A stretch of DNA of 64,000 nucleotides, from positions 1-64,000 of the forward strand of contig NZ_BONX01000065.1 in assembly GCF_016862935.1 (NCBI RefSeq), given 5' to 3'. The notes beneath the pieces were generated by a model that made no database searches, was not told the DNA's origin, and saw only the letters and a program-made list of their open reading frames with translations. A program made the position numbers and the translations under genes. This DNA comes from Plantactinospora mayteni (GTDB lineage Bacteria; Actinomycetota; Actinomycetes; Mycobacteriales; Micromonosporaceae). Positions 26,558-35,705 of this stretch are shown here, in pieces. The first letter of the stretch is position 1, and each line of letters begins with the position of its first letter.

Positions 26558-26989
26558 CTACTGCTCACTTGCCCACTGCACGCAGGTTGGTCGCTGGCCG
26601 GTACGGACGAACTCGCGAGCGGCCTGCCGAGCGGTGGCCGGCGTGACCCGGGCTCGGGCCGGCCCGGCGAAGATGGCGTCGCCGCCGTAGTCGAACGCGA
26701 TGTCCGGGGCCCTGCTGGGCCACGACGGAGCGTCCGCCTCAACCCCGATCCCGCCTTCGGGACCGAGCCAGAGCACAAACGACCGGTCCGGATGGCCGAC
26801 GCCGATCTGCAGCGCGGGCGGCAGCGGGCCGTCCCACGGAGATGTGTCACCAGCCAGGTGCTCCGGTGGGTAGATCCCGACGACCCGCGGAACACCGGAC
26901 GCGGCGGCTTCATCGAGGGCGGCGTCCAACTCCGCGACGGTGGAGCCGGGCCGGCGATTACCCCGACCCCACGTGACGACGTAGCTCAA
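26558..26989 (-). CDS. Imm1 family immunity protein
   Basis: 143-aa cytosolic immunity protein, expected to bind and neutralise the deaminase toxin encoded immediately upstream. Imm1 (PF14430) landmarks are VTWGRGN near the start, GVGHPDRSFVLWLGPEGG, IAFDYGGD and the long C-terminal block RVTPATARQAAREFVRTGQR with a final PTCVQW. TTG at 26989 overlaps the toxin's TGA (TTGA), so toxin and antidote are translationally coupled. Imm1 is the immunity family repeatedly found next to SCP1.201-type deaminases in actinomycetes. The pairing makes both calls stronger. Confidence 0.88.
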   Translation of the reverse strand: MSYVVTWGRGNRRPGSTVAELDAALDEAAASGVPRVVGIYPPEHLAGDTSPWDGPLPPALQIGVGHPDRSFVLWLGPEGGIGVEADAPSWPSRAPDIAFDYGGDAIFAGPARARVTPATARQAAREFVRTGQRPTCVQWASEQ

Positions 26990-27738
26990 TGCGCGATCCC
27001 CTTCCCGGTTCCCTCGTACTCGCCGACCAATCGCACCCCATCCAGGGCGTCCGGATCTCGCACGTAGACCATGAGACGCGAACCCGCCGGGATGATGTGT
27101 CGCAGCACCCGATCGCAACCGTACGGGTCGTCCGTGCAGGGCTCTTTGTTGACCACCAGACTGACCTCCCGCGGGGCACCGGGCCGGCGCATCTCCTGGG
27201 CAACTCGTGACTCCACGTGATCGGTGAGCGTCCACGGAAATCCTTTCAGCCCGGGAATCGGACGCAGGTCGCTGGTGGATGCGATGTTGCGTCCGCTCCT
27301 CCAGGGCTCGGCCGACAATGGGGTCCCGGTCGAGTCGAACGCCTGGCCGTGGGTCGGGCCTTGATCGTCCGGTCGTTTGGGCAGATCCCGTCCCGCCTGC
27401 CGGATCCAGGATGGCACCGGGACAGCGGCGCGCGGCGGGGCCGGCCCAGGTGCCGGGCGTGCTGGGGCTGGCGCCGGGAGGCTGATGCCGACGGTGCGGC
27501 CATACGCCACAAGGGCCGCCGCTGCCAGGGCCACGTCCCGGTCGGCCTCACGCAGGCGCTCGATCGCGGCCGTGAAGTGCTGGATTGCCTGTTCGACCAG
27601 CGGGTGTCGGCTGGACGCGGTCACTGCGGCGAGCCGGTCGCGGGCCCGGATGGCCGCCTCGATGCCAGCCGCCGCGCGTGCCCGTGTCTGGGCGATGCCG
27701 TCCAGGACCGCGCGTAGCCCGGCGGCGACCTCGGCCAT
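26986..27738 (-). CDS. DddA-like (SCP1.201-type) cytosine deaminase toxin
   Basis: 250-aa protein of the SCP1.201-like deaminase family (PF14428), the family of DddA, which deaminates cytosine in double-stranded DNA. Residues about 1-85 form a helical domain, about 87-110 a Pro/Ala-rich linker, and the rest the deaminase: THGQAFDSTG, the catalytic HVE (His174, Glu176, in DHVESRVAQEM), the zinc ligands in NKEPC...YGC (Cys201, Cys208) and IIPAGSRLMVYV. ATG at 27738 is chosen over GTG 27762 because MAEVAAGLRAVL is the typical family start. No signal peptide is visible; related proteins are exported by specialised secretion. The Imm1 gene overlaps its stop. DNA versus RNA or nucleotide as substrate is not proven. 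Confidence 0.87.
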   Translation of the reverse strand: MAEVAAGLRAVLDGIAQTRARAAAGIEAAIRARDRLAAVTASSRHPLVEQAIQHFTAAIERLREADRDVALAAAALVAYGRTVGISLPAPAPARPAPGPAPPRAAVPVPSWIRQAGRDLPKRPDDQGPTHGQAFDSTGTPLSAEPWRSGRNIASTSDLRPIPGLKGFPWTLTDHVESRVAQEMRRPGAPREVSLVVNKEPCTDDPYGCDRVLRHIIPAGSRLMVYVRDPDALDGVRLVGEYEGTGKGIAH

Positions 27739-27762
27739 GCTCACCGGCTGGCTCCCCAGCAC

Positions 27763-28088
27763 ATGAAGCTGAAGCGTACCGGCCGGTCGATGCCGCTACA
27801 CGCCCTCAGCGACCGGACCGAGCCACACCAACCGCGCCGTGTACATCGCGCCGACCACGGCAGCGACCCGACTCGTTGCTGAACTGGCCCATCTCATAGC
27901 CGCCACCCGTCTGGGCCCTACACCACGAACGGCGTCCGCCTTGCCAGCGTTGGCTCACTCCGAGGCGGTCGGTATCTCAGCGAAGTGGGTGATCACGGCC
28001 GGTCGAACCGGCCCAGGAGATCGCGCAACCCATACCCGTCCTCAACGACGAGTCCGTACCGACTTCCGCTACGGCCCGTTCCCGGCCG
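27763..28088. other. region upstream of the toxin, no gene
   Basis: No supported frame. It should contain the promoter of the toxin-immunity pair, transcribed leftward from about 27,780; no clear -10/-35 pair stands out. Confidence 0.3.
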
Positions 28089-28292
28089 GTGCGGGTCGAG
28101 CGCATCAGGTTAGCGGCGCCGGCGCTGTTCGCCCGGCTCCTCGCCCACCTCCTGATGGGCACGACTCCGCCGATCTGGGACAACATCGCGCGGGTGGCGC
28201 TGGCGGTCAAGGAGAACGCGAAGCCAGCAGACTTCACCGTCATCCGCGACCAGGCGCTACGCCTGCGCGTCTCCGGCGCCGCCGGCTGGTGA
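28089..28292 (+). CDS. small unidentified ORF, possibly a 3' gene fragment
   Basis: 67 codons with strongly GC-rich third positions: LAAPALFARLLAHLLMG, WDNIARVALAVKENAKPADF, then DQALRLRVSGAAGW. It looks like a genuine C-terminus but has no family I recognise. About 200 bases downstream (28,494-28,569) a second scrap reads NIIETGTDSFRLRTATG, faintly like the tail of an IS21 IstB protein. Both suggest a decayed mobile element. Confidence 0.3.
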   Translation: MRVERIRLAAPALFARLLAHLLMGTTPPIWDNIARVALAVKENAKPADFTVIRDQALRLRVSGAAGW

Positions 28293-28657
28293 GCTGGCTG
28301 CGCAGTCCGACGCGCTACGCCCCGCCGGCAAGGCTCTCCTTCCCGTCAACAGCTGACGAGACCACCTCGTTTGCCCTCAGGCCGCTTCCCCGCACGAGGG
28401 CAACCGCGTCGCCTTCGATGAAAACAAAATCTGCGGCGTTTGAAACCATTCCAGACCGAGCCTCGCGGGCGCCCGTGATGGAACCGTGAGCGGTGTTGAA
28501 CGTCAACATCATCGAGACCGGCACCGACTCGTTTCGCCTGCGCACCGCCACCGGCCGGCAGCGCAGCTGAACACCTGAACGCAACGAGCTACCAGCACTC
28601 GGCGCACCGGGCCGTCACCTTACGAGGCGATACAGGGCCAGCAGCGACCGAAGATCG

Positions 28658-29335
28658 CTAGAACGCATTCGCTAGCTCCATGATCTTCGCCGCGACACCC
28701 GCGGGGTCGCGAAGCATGTGGAGGTGATTTCCCAGCATCGTGTGCACCGGCCAACCACGGGCTCGGGCATCCTCCCGCTCGTCGGCATAGGTGTCACCGA
28801 AACTGAGATACCCCGCAGAAACCACATCCCACCCGTCAGGCAGGTCCACCCGTGCGGTGAGGTACTCGAATGGCACCCGCGCCTGCTCCGCCTCCACCCG
28901 GGCCCGCGTCTTGGCATCGGGAAACAACCCGGCTACTGCCTCCTCCGGCCACCAGCGCGTCCACGGCGGCAGATTGCCGTCCAGGTCCACGCGGTCGCGG
29001 AGCATATCCCTCAATCCGGCTGGCGCCACAGGCGCATCGCCCCTCGCCGGCGGCAGCACCGCGTCCACAAAGACGGCGCCGCGCACCGGACGCGTCGCCA
29101 CGATCGCGGGGATATACAGACCCGCGTTGCTGTGAGGCACGAGCACCACATCGTCCGCGTCAGGAAGCCCCTTCTCGATCGCCGCCAGGACCGCCTCCGG
29201 CGAGGACGCCACCAGGTCGGGCGACGCGGCCACCGTCGAGGCGACCCCGAAATCGGATCGCAGCACCGAGGCGACAGGCGCCCACACCGCCGGACCGAGG
29301 AAGGGACTGGAGATGAGCACCACCGAGAACGCCAT
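28658..29335 (-). CDS. alpha/beta hydrolase
   Basis: 225-aa hydrolase-fold protein. The early strand and oxyanion loop read VVLISSPFLGPAVWAPVASV. The nucleophile elbow is VPHSNAGLY (Ser69; the first Gly of GxSxG is replaced by His). The C-terminal HTMLGNHLHMLRDPAGVA carries the catalytic His. This variant elbow is seen in small actinomycete hydrolases of unknown substrate. ATG at 29335 gives MAFSVVLIS with no signal peptide. Confidence 0.8.
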   Translation of the reverse strand: MAFSVVLISSPFLGPAVWAPVASVLRSDFGVASTVAASPDLVASSPEAVLAAIEKGLPDADDVVLVPHSNAGLYIPAIVATRPVRGAVFVDAVLPPARGDAPVAPAGLRDMLRDRVDLDGNLPPWTRWWPEEAVAGLFPDAKTRARVEAEQARVPFEYLTARVDLPDGWDVVSAGYLSFGDTYADEREDARARGWPVHTMLGNHLHMLRDPAGVAAKIMELANAF

Positions 29336-29934
29336 GACGCGTTTCTAGCATCCACACCGCGGCGCTACCTATCCCACAAGCACGATCCCGACCGTGGCTA
29401 CCACACAACCAGGCGCAGCCCGGCCCGCAAACAACACCGGCCGGCCAGGGGCGTCAACTGTCGGGAAGCAGCCCCAGGCCGGCACGGCGCACCACCCACG
29501 CTAACCGCCCGAACTTGCCCTCGCCGCAGCGCCGCGCCCGACCACAGTGGGGCCAAACAAACCAGCACATCCAGCAACGCGCATCGATCATCGACAGCCT
29601 TGTGGGGCCACAACCACCTGGACCACAGCCCAACCATCAACCCCTTGGGCTCGAACTATCGGGACGAACAGTACGTCGGTCGGCATCGGGAGGGTGAACT
29701 CACCGCTGGTGGTTTCCGGTCTGCTCGCGAGGAAAGCGCGGATTCGGCCGAGCGTGACCTCTTGTTCCTGTTGTGGCGTAACCAGCACCCCCGCGTGCGC
29801 GTCGCGGCGCCGGGTTCGTGGATGACGTCCCTTTCTCGGTGATGTCGGCTTTGCGGTCCGCCGCGTTCCGTAGGGGGTCCGCCGTCGCCTGGGCGATACG
29901 TGAGTAGCCCTGATTCTTTACTCGGATGTCGCCG
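29336..29934. other. no complete gene; one short coding-like scrap
   Basis: A minus-strand frame at 29,588-29,788 reads QEQEVTLGRIRAFLASRPET, TSGEFTLPMPTDVLFVP, which looks like real protein for about 45 residues, then decays. I cannot name the family. The rest shows no coding signal. Confidence 0.3.
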
Positions 29935-29949
29935 ATCCATCGTATGGAT
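29935..29949. promoter_or_regulatory. 15-bp palindrome upstream of the PhoX-like gene
   Basis: ATCCAT-CGT-ATGGAT, about 70 bases before the GTG of the exported phosphatase. A regulator site is possible; no regulator gene is adjacent. Confidence 0.3.
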
Positions 29950-30021
29950 GACGCGTCGGTGTCGGCCTGTAGGAGTTGGTTGTCAAGTCGTCGCACCCGT
30001 CTTGAACAGGAGCTAATCTAC

Positions 30022-31470
30022 GTGCCTCCCTCTCGTCGTACCATCATCGCTGGCGGCGTCGGCGTAGGCCTCGCCGTCGCCGGTGGCTTCCCGTCCCTTG
30101 CTCAGGCCCACCCGAACCGGCCTCGCCCGCCGGCGGGCGCCGGCCACGTGCCCTTCCCGCCGCTCGTAGACGACCCCGACGGCATCCTGGCCCTGCCCGA
30201 GGGCTTCAGCTACGCCGTGGTTACCCGGGCTGGCGTCACCCGGCTCAACGGCGGCCAAGGACTAACCCCGGCCGACCACGACGGCATGGCCGTCTACGAC
30301 GCCGGCCGAGGCCGCTACACCCTGATCCAGAACCACGAGATCGACCCGGGCGCCGAGTTCGGCGTACCGCACATCAAGGGCACCGTCTACGATCCCGGCG
30401 CTGTCGACGCCGGCGGTTGCACCGTGATCAGGACTGACCGCTCCGGCCGCAATCTCGGTGAGTTCGTCGCCCTCTCCGGCACCGTCGGCAACTGTGCGGG
30501 CGGCCCCACCCCCTGGGGGACGTGGCTGACCTGCGAGGAGACCGAGGACCGCGCCGGGGACGACTGGGAGGAGGACGGCCGGTCCGGCGTCTTCCAGAAG
30601 GACCACGGCTACGTCTTCGAGGTCTGGGCCGACGGCAGCGCTGACCCGAGGCCGATCAAGTGCCTGGGCCGCTACGCCCACGAGGCCCTGGCAGTCGACA
30701 AGGACCGCACCAAGATCTACCTCTCCGAGGACGCCGACGAACCCAACGGCCTCTTCTACCGCTGGACCGCACCCCGCGGGGTCAAGCTCGGTCCCGGCGT
30801 GCTCACCCGCCTCGCTCCGGACGCCGGTGTCCTCGCCGCGATGCAGATCATCATGGACGACGGCTCGGTGCTGCCGGACGTCGCATACCTGACCTCCGCT
30901 CAGCTTGGCCGCCCTTTCCCCGTGCGGTGGATTGAGGTGCCTGAGCGCGACGCGCAGACCACGACCGTGCGCGAGCAGTTCACCGATGGCCAGGTCACTC
31001 GCGGACGCAAGTTCGAGGGCGTGTGGGGCACCGACGAGGGCGTATACGTCGTCAACTCCTACGCGTGGGACGACGGTGAACTCCCGGCGGACGCGGCTCC
31101 GCACGATGGCATGGTCTGGTTCTACGACTACCGGGCCCAGACCATCCAGCTGGTGACGTACTTCCCGCACCAAACCACGTCGGAGGAGGGCACGCCGGTC
31201 AAGTACAACGACCTCACATTCGACGGCCCGGACAATGTGACCGTCACCCCGTGGGGAAGCCTCGTACTCGCCGAGGACGGCGCGGGCGCCTCCCACGTGC
31301 TCAGCGCCATCCCGGGCGGCCCAACCTACGCGATCGCCCGCAACCAGCTCAACGACTCAGAGTTCTGCGGGCCGACCTTCACCGCCGACGGCAAGGTGCT
31401 CTTCGTCAACATGCAGGACCCCGGCCTCACCCTGGCCATCACCGGCCCGTGGGAGAAGTACCTGGGCTGA
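30022..31470 (+). CDS. Tat-exported PhoX/DUF839-family phosphatase-like protein
   Basis: 482-aa protein of the PhoX alkaline phosphatase-like family (PF05787), Ca/Fe-dependent phosphomonoesterases with a propeller fold. The N-terminus MPPSRRTIIAGGVGVGLAVA is a twin-arginine signal ending at AQAHP. Family landmarks include PEGFSYAVVTRAG, DHDGMAVYD, LIQNHEIDPGA, GGPTPWGTWLTCEETEDR, GRYAHEALAVD, YLSEDADEPNGLFYRW, and a late DNVTVTPWGSLVLAEDG. GTG at 30022 follows AGGAG with a 9-base gap and places the RR pair correctly. It stands alone and is closed by a strong terminator. The enzyme class is likely; the actual substrate is not shown. Confidence 0.88.
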   Translation: MPPSRRTIIAGGVGVGLAVAGGFPSLAQAHPNRPRPPAGAGHVPFPPLVDDPDGILALPEGFSYAVVTRAGVTRLNGGQGLTPADHDGMAVYDAGRGRYTLIQNHEIDPGAEFGVPHIKGTVYDPGAVDAGGCTVIRTDRSGRNLGEFVALSGTVGNCAGGPTPWGTWLTCEETEDRAGDDWEEDGRSGVFQKDHGYVFEVWADGSADPRPIKCLGRYAHEALAVDKDRTKIYLSEDADEPNGLFYRWTAPRGVKLGPGVLTRLAPDAGVLAAMQIIMDDGSVLPDVAYLTSAQLGRPFPVRWIEVPERDAQTTTVREQFTDGQVTRGRKFEGVWGTDEGVYVVNSYAWDDGELPADAAPHDGMVWFYDYRAQTIQLVTYFPHQTTSEEGTPVKYNDLTFDGPDNVTVTPWGSLVLAEDGAGASHVLSAIPGGPTYAIARNQLNDSEFCGPTFTADGKVLFVNMQDPGLTLAITGPWEKYLG

Positions 31471-31484
31471 CAGCCAGACCGACC

Positions 31485-31515
31485 GGTGGGGCCAGGCGAT
31501 CAGCCTGGCCCCACC
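31485..31515 (+). terminator. hairpin terminator after the PhoX-like gene
   Basis: Perfect 13-bp stem (GGTGGGGCCAGGC / GCCTGGCCCCACC) around a 5-base loop GATCA, starting 14 bases after the stop codon. Confidence 0.8.
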
Positions 31516-32006
31516 GCATCCACACCGCGATCGACGACCTGCTCAGGTGCAGTGATCCCGTGAAGCGGAGGTGATGTCGCCCCCCGCGACTGGTCGATCC
31601 GTGTATTTCGATCGGCTCCTCCCGGTGGGGGGATAGGCTGAGGCCCGTCCTGCCGTCGATCGCTGGGAGACGACATGTGGTGGTCGGGGGCCCGGCCTCC
31701 TGGCGGTCATCTTTCCCGCCGCCACGATCCGCCAGCACGTCGGTCGCGGCTTCATACTTCCGGGGCGGGACGGGCTTGGACATCGGCTCCACGGTGACCG
31801 AGGCAGCGGCCGATCGAGGTGGATCAGTCCGTTCGCCGACCGATCCCGGCGAATCAGGTGCGGATCGGCGCCAGCAGGCCGGCCGCCGCGACACGGCGGC
31901 GGGGTTCGTACCAGTCAAACGCTCGTGAGTGGGGGAGCGGACCATCGGCACCGTGGTGGGATGCCGGACGGGTAGCCGGCGACCACGGAAACCGCCGGCT
32001 GGCACG
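31516..32006. other. no recognisable gene
   Basis: About 490 bases between a terminator and a hypothetical gene. Open frames on both strands are Arg/Pro/Ser-rich without third-position bias. It must include the promoter of the downstream gene. Confidence 0.35.
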
Positions 32007-32519
32007 ATGGAAAAGGTGTCCTTGCCCGACCGAGCCGAGATCGCGGCGTTGCTGCGACGGCTGGACGACCCCATCCACCTTGAATACCCGGCCCGGTTCA
32101 ATTGCGCGGCTGAGCAGCGGCGTTTCCAGTCGCTGATTGCCGAGTTGGGACAGCGGTTCGGGTGCACCTGCGAGGCCGAGTCGGGTCGCCAGGTCCAGGA
32201 CGCCAGCTACCTGGGGCAGCTCGTGATCCAGGCGTCCGCGACGGCGAACGGCATGGCGATCTTCGTTCGGGTGAGCAACTTCGATGGCTTGGCGTTGCTG
32301 GGCGCGGAGGGACCGGGCAGGTACGACGATGCCGAGACCCCGTACCTGATCGCTGAGACCGATCGCGGAGCGGTGCTGGAGGTACTGGCAGAGCTGAACT
32401 ATGCGCCGCTGCTGGAGGACGCGCTGTCGGCTGGGTACGACGGAACCAGCGGCGCCTTGCGCGGCGCCTATCCGTCGCATCCGCCGACGTGGTTCATCCG
32501 ATACTTCGACTACCTGTGA
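32007..32519 (+). CDS. hypothetical protein
   Basis: 170-aa protein, not recognised: MEKVSLPDRAEIAALLRRLD, LGQLVIQASATANGMAIFVR, LALLGAEGPGRYDDAETPYL, then PPTWFIRYFDYL. Composition is acidic and soluble, with no signal or membrane segment. The ATG is chosen because upstream codons in the frame are low quality. Solitary small acidic proteins of this sort are sometimes immunity proteins, but nothing here proves it. Confidence 0.65.
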   Translation: MEKVSLPDRAEIAALLRRLDDPIHLEYPARFNCAAEQRRFQSLIAELGQRFGCTCEAESGRQVQDASYLGQLVIQASATANGMAIFVRVSNFDGLALLGAEGPGRYDDAETPYLIAETDRGAVLEVLAELNYAPLLEDALSAGYDGTSGALRGAYPSHPPTWFIRYFDYL

Positions 32520-32619
32520 GGTGAGCGCGGCGTGACGTCGGTAGCGCCCGACAGGCCAGCACCGTCGATGGGAGCCTGTTCAAAGTCTGGATTCGGTTCG
32601 TGCCGCGCGACGCATAGTA

Positions 32620-32780
32620 CATCGGCCGCGACATGCGCGAACGTATCGAGCTGGAGTCGTACGCCGAGGAGCCGGTCTCGGTCCAACTGCGGTTGGCGGT
32701 GGGTACGGATTTCGCGGATCTGTTCGAGATCAAGGAAACCGTCCGGGATCGCGTCCACCAGGTCGACCTCGCCGACATAC
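32620..32780 (+). pseudogene. fragment of a glycogen-debranching-enzyme N-terminal domain
   Basis: The frame reads MRERIELESYAEEPVSVQLR, LAVGTDFADLFEIKETVRDR, matching the central part of the GDE_N domain of amylo-alpha-1,6-glucosidase-like proteins (typically about 700 aa). A stop lies just before (ACGCATAGTACATC, 32,613 area) and homology ends after DR. Nothing of the catalytic domain remains. Confidence 0.6.
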
Positions 32781-32992
32781 TCATGGAGGCGTTCCGGGAA
32801 CGGCGCGGGTTCATCCGTGGGCGGCCGGCGGCCCCTGCAACTCGTACTCGTTCGAGCAGTGGATTCCGTTGCTCACCCGGATCGTCGCGATGCCGTTGAC
32901 CGGGTTGAGCGTGTGCGAGTATTCGGGCCGCTTGGCGGGGTGGCACGAGACCAGTGGTGGATCTTCGTCGTGGCGACCGCGGCGTCGAGTGG

Positions 32993-33754
32993 TCAGGCGG
33001 GCGTCGCCGGACCCTTGACGCACTCGACAACGACGCAGAGCGGTTCGGCGAGGTAGTCGTGCCACTGCTCCGGGTCGAGTCCCTGGGCCGCCTCCGGCGA
33101 GAGTTCCGGCATGATCCAGCGGATCACCGCGAATCCGGCCGCCCGCAGTGCGTCGTCGAGGGTCGCCCGGGTCCAGTAGTAGGCGGTCACCTCGGGGCTG
33201 CGGAAACCGGGGACGGTGATGCGGAACGGGACGGGGTCCCCGTCCGTCAGCGGCGCGTCCGGGTCGAGGAAGATCTCCGAGCCGTACGGCAGGTAGTAGT
33301 CCGGCCGGCGGGAGAAGGCCGGGTTGAGCTGGTACGTGACGAGGCGGCCGCCTGGGCGCAGGTTGGCCGCGATGTTGCGGCACATGGCCCGCAGGTGCTC
33401 CTCCGTCGTGCCGTAGTGCAGGAGGTAGGAGCCGATGGCGCCGTCGAAGTTGCCGAGCACCGGCATGTCGCCGACGTCATGCTGGACGTACTCGATGCCC
33501 AGCGGGTCGGCCTCCTCGGCGGCCCGGGCGACGCGGAGCATCTCCCCGGAGATGTCGATGCCGACCACCCGGGTGGCACCCCGCCGGCGCAGGGCCCGGG
33601 CGTATGGGCCGCTGCCGCACGCCGCGTCCAGCCACGCCTGGTCCCGTACCTCACCGACCCGCTTGAGCAGGGAGTACGCCTCGATGTGGGTACGGAACGG
33701 GAAGAGCGTGAACGCCTGGTCGTACTGGTCGGCGAACGTGTCGTACTCGGCCAC
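32993..33754 (-). CDS. class I SAM-dependent methyltransferase
   Basis: 253-aa methyltransferase. SAM-binding motif I is WLDAACGSGPYARALRRRGA (about 41-60), motif II Asp67 in VVGIDISGEML, and motif III-like IEYVQHDVGDMPV with NFDGAIGSYLLHY. The C-terminal VTAYYWTRATLDDALRAAGF is typical of small-molecule methyltransferases. GTG start after GAGGAGGAC. Substrate unknown; neighbours give no pathway hint. Confidence 0.9.
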   Translation of the reverse strand: MAEYDTFADQYDQAFTLFPFRTHIEAYSLLKRVGEVRDQAWLDAACGSGPYARALRRRGATRVVGIDISGEMLRVARAAEEADPLGIEYVQHDVGDMPVLGNFDGAIGSYLLHYGTTEEHLRAMCRNIAANLRPGGRLVTYQLNPAFSRRPDYYLPYGSEIFLDPDAPLTDGDPVPFRITVPGFRSPEVTAYYWTRATLDDALRAAGFAVIRWIMPELSPEAAQGLDPEQWHDYLAEPLCVVVECVKGPATPA

Positions 33755-34012
33755 TCGTCCTCCTCGGTCCGCTTCGGCCCCGTGCGGGTGACCATCCGAG
33801 GAGGACGGTCGGCTCGGCCAATAGGAAATCTAGGCGAGTCGATGCGGCAGTGGTAGTGCCCGGACAGGTCCCCGGGCCACGTGATGCCACAGAACAGCTT
33901 CGTCTACTGCCTGCTGGTCGACGGGCCGGATGCACGTACCGCCATCCGCCATCGACCTCGGTGTGTGGCGGCAGTTGTCGGACCTCGACGACCGCGTACC
34001 CGGTTCATCGCT

Positions 34013-35191
34013 TCATGCAATGAACTTCACCTCGGGAAAGGTCGCGCTCGGGCCGTCGAGCAGGCGACACCGCCGGCCCCGGAGATGCAGGTCGAAGAAC
34101 GCGAGCGGGTACGCCCGCTGGATCCGCAGCGCCCGGGCCGGATCGAGGGTACCGATCCAGCCCCGTAGCTCCTCGTCACTCATCCCGACGTCCTTCGCGA
34201 GCTGTGGGATCAGCACCTGGTTGTCGCCGTACGACGAGTGGACCGCACCGTCGGCCCGAATGTTGAGCCGCCATCCGCGCAGGTGGGACCAGAACTCGGC
34301 GACGCTCGGCTCGGCGGCCCGGGTGAACCTCGCGGTCATCAGCATGAAGGGCCGGTCCACGTCGGTGGTGAGCGGCGGTTGCGCCTGCATCGGACCGTCG
34401 AGGCTCAGCCCGGCCCGGACGCGCTGGTCGTCGTTCATGACGAGGGCGGTCGCCGTCCCGCCTTTCGACCACCCGAACATGCCGATGCGACGTAGGTCGG
34501 GAGCGCCACGCAGACCGGCCGGCAGCGGCTGCGGGTGGTGTTCGGCGTCGGGATTGCGCCCGGCGGCGAGGTCTTCGACGCAGTCGAGGACGAACCGGAT
34601 GTCCGCGGCGAAGTCCGATGGAACCAACGCCGGGTCGTCCAGCGGAACGATGAGCCGGCCGTCGGGGAATTCGCCGAACGCGTCGTACGTGTGATCCACC
34701 GTGACCACCAGGTACCCGTGGCTGGCGAGTTCCTGAACCACGATCGTGGTGTCGGCACGGTGATCGTGCGCGCCGTGCGAGAACACGACGACGGGCAACG
34801 GTCCATCCGTTCGCCGCACCGGGGCTCCCTGGTGACCGACCGTGAGTGGCGTAACCGCGGCCTCGGCCTCGAACCCTCCGGACGTGAGGTATGCGCGCAG
34901 AACGGCGGGGGACATCCACCGCGCCAGCGGATGCCGGCCGACGTCCCGGGCGGGGTACCAGACGCTGGTCATCAACTCGCGGTAACGCCCCGGGCCGGCC
35001 ACGGGATCCGGACGGGAACGGTCGACGACGTGTAGCTGCACCGTGCCCACCGGGTACGGCCCGGTGGGCACGGGCAGGGTGAGCCGCGTCGGGCCGGGGG
35101 TGGCCCGAGCCACCGGCGGGTGGCCTGCGGCGCCGACCGGCAGGGCGACTCCCACTGCCAGCGCTGTCCCGATCATGCGTCGGCGTGTCAT
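34013..35191 (-). CDS. exported alpha/beta hydrolase (PAF-acetylhydrolase/chlorophyllase-like)
   Basis: 392-aa lipase-fold enzyme. ATG at 35191 (not the earlier start in the frame) gives MTRRRMIGTALAVGVALPVG, an export signal with RRR that may use Tat. The fold markers are VWYPA (oxyanion strand), LPVVVFSHGAHDH, GMFGWSKGG (nucleophile Ser242), SLDGPM (Asp265) and GAVHSSYGD (His). The family contains platelet-activating-factor acetylhydrolases and polyester-type esterases. Substrate unknown. Confidence 0.85.
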   Translation of the reverse strand: MTRRRMIGTALAVGVALPVGAAGHPPVARATPGPTRLTLPVPTGPYPVGTVQLHVVDRSRPDPVAGPGRYRELMTSVWYPARDVGRHPLARWMSPAVLRAYLTSGGFEAEAAVTPLTVGHQGAPVRRTDGPLPVVVFSHGAHDHRADTTIVVQELASHGYLVVTVDHTYDAFGEFPDGRLIVPLDDPALVPSDFAADIRFVLDCVEDLAAGRNPDAEHHPQPLPAGLRGAPDLRRIGMFGWSKGGTATALVMNDDQRVRAGLSLDGPMQAQPPLTTDVDRPFMLMTARFTRAAEPSVAEFWSHLRGWRLNIRADGAVHSSYGDNQVLIPQLAKDVGMSDEELRGWIGTLDPARALRIQRAYPLAFFDLHLRGRRCRLLDGPSATFPEVKFIA

Positions 35192-35363
35192 CTGTACTCG
35201 GTCGATGTGCGCCGTGACTGGTGCTGCCACATGCCCTCCCCGGATAGCCGATGTGCCTTGATGGTGCCGCCCGGCAGTAGCCATGTCGTCAGCCCATGGA
35301 CTCATCTGCCGGGCGGGTAGGTAGCCCTCGGACGTACCTCTGCTCCGACTACGCCTCTGGTCG

Positions 35364-35585
35364 GTGCTGCCCAACGGCCGGCACGGCGCGGTCTACCGAC
35401 TCAGCACGGCGGTACGACGCCACCCGCAGCGGATCCGCGACAGCCTCTACACGCTCGTCGACGAGCTGCGTTCGGGGGCGATCAATCCACTGGTCGCCCA
35501 GCAGGTCCCGCTCGAAAAGGCCGCCGAAGCGCATCGGCTCGTCGAGGACCGAGGTGTTGCCGGCAAGATCGTTCTTGTCCCCTAG
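35364..35585 (+). pseudogene. C-terminal fragment of an MDR quinone oxidoreductase
   Basis: The frame reads YTLVDELRSGAINPLVAQQV, PLEKAAEAHRLVEDRGVAGK, then IVLVP-stop. This is the standard C-terminus of zinc-free quinone oxidoreductases (cofactor and catalytic domains absent). A remnant of about 50 useful codons. Confidence 0.65.
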
Positions 35586-35705
35586 CGCAGTCTCCACTGA
35601 CGTGCACCGGGTTTAGGTGAGGACCCGTCCGGGTCGGAGGTGCCGGGCGGCGTGGACGGCTTCCACGGGTCTGCCCGGGTGCCTCAGGTCATGGGTTCGT
35701 GTCCT

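Noticed and set aside
28494-28569. possible IstB (IS21) C-terminal tail
   Set aside because: Only NIIETGTDSFRLRTATG supports it; mentioned with the neighbouring small ORF but not called.
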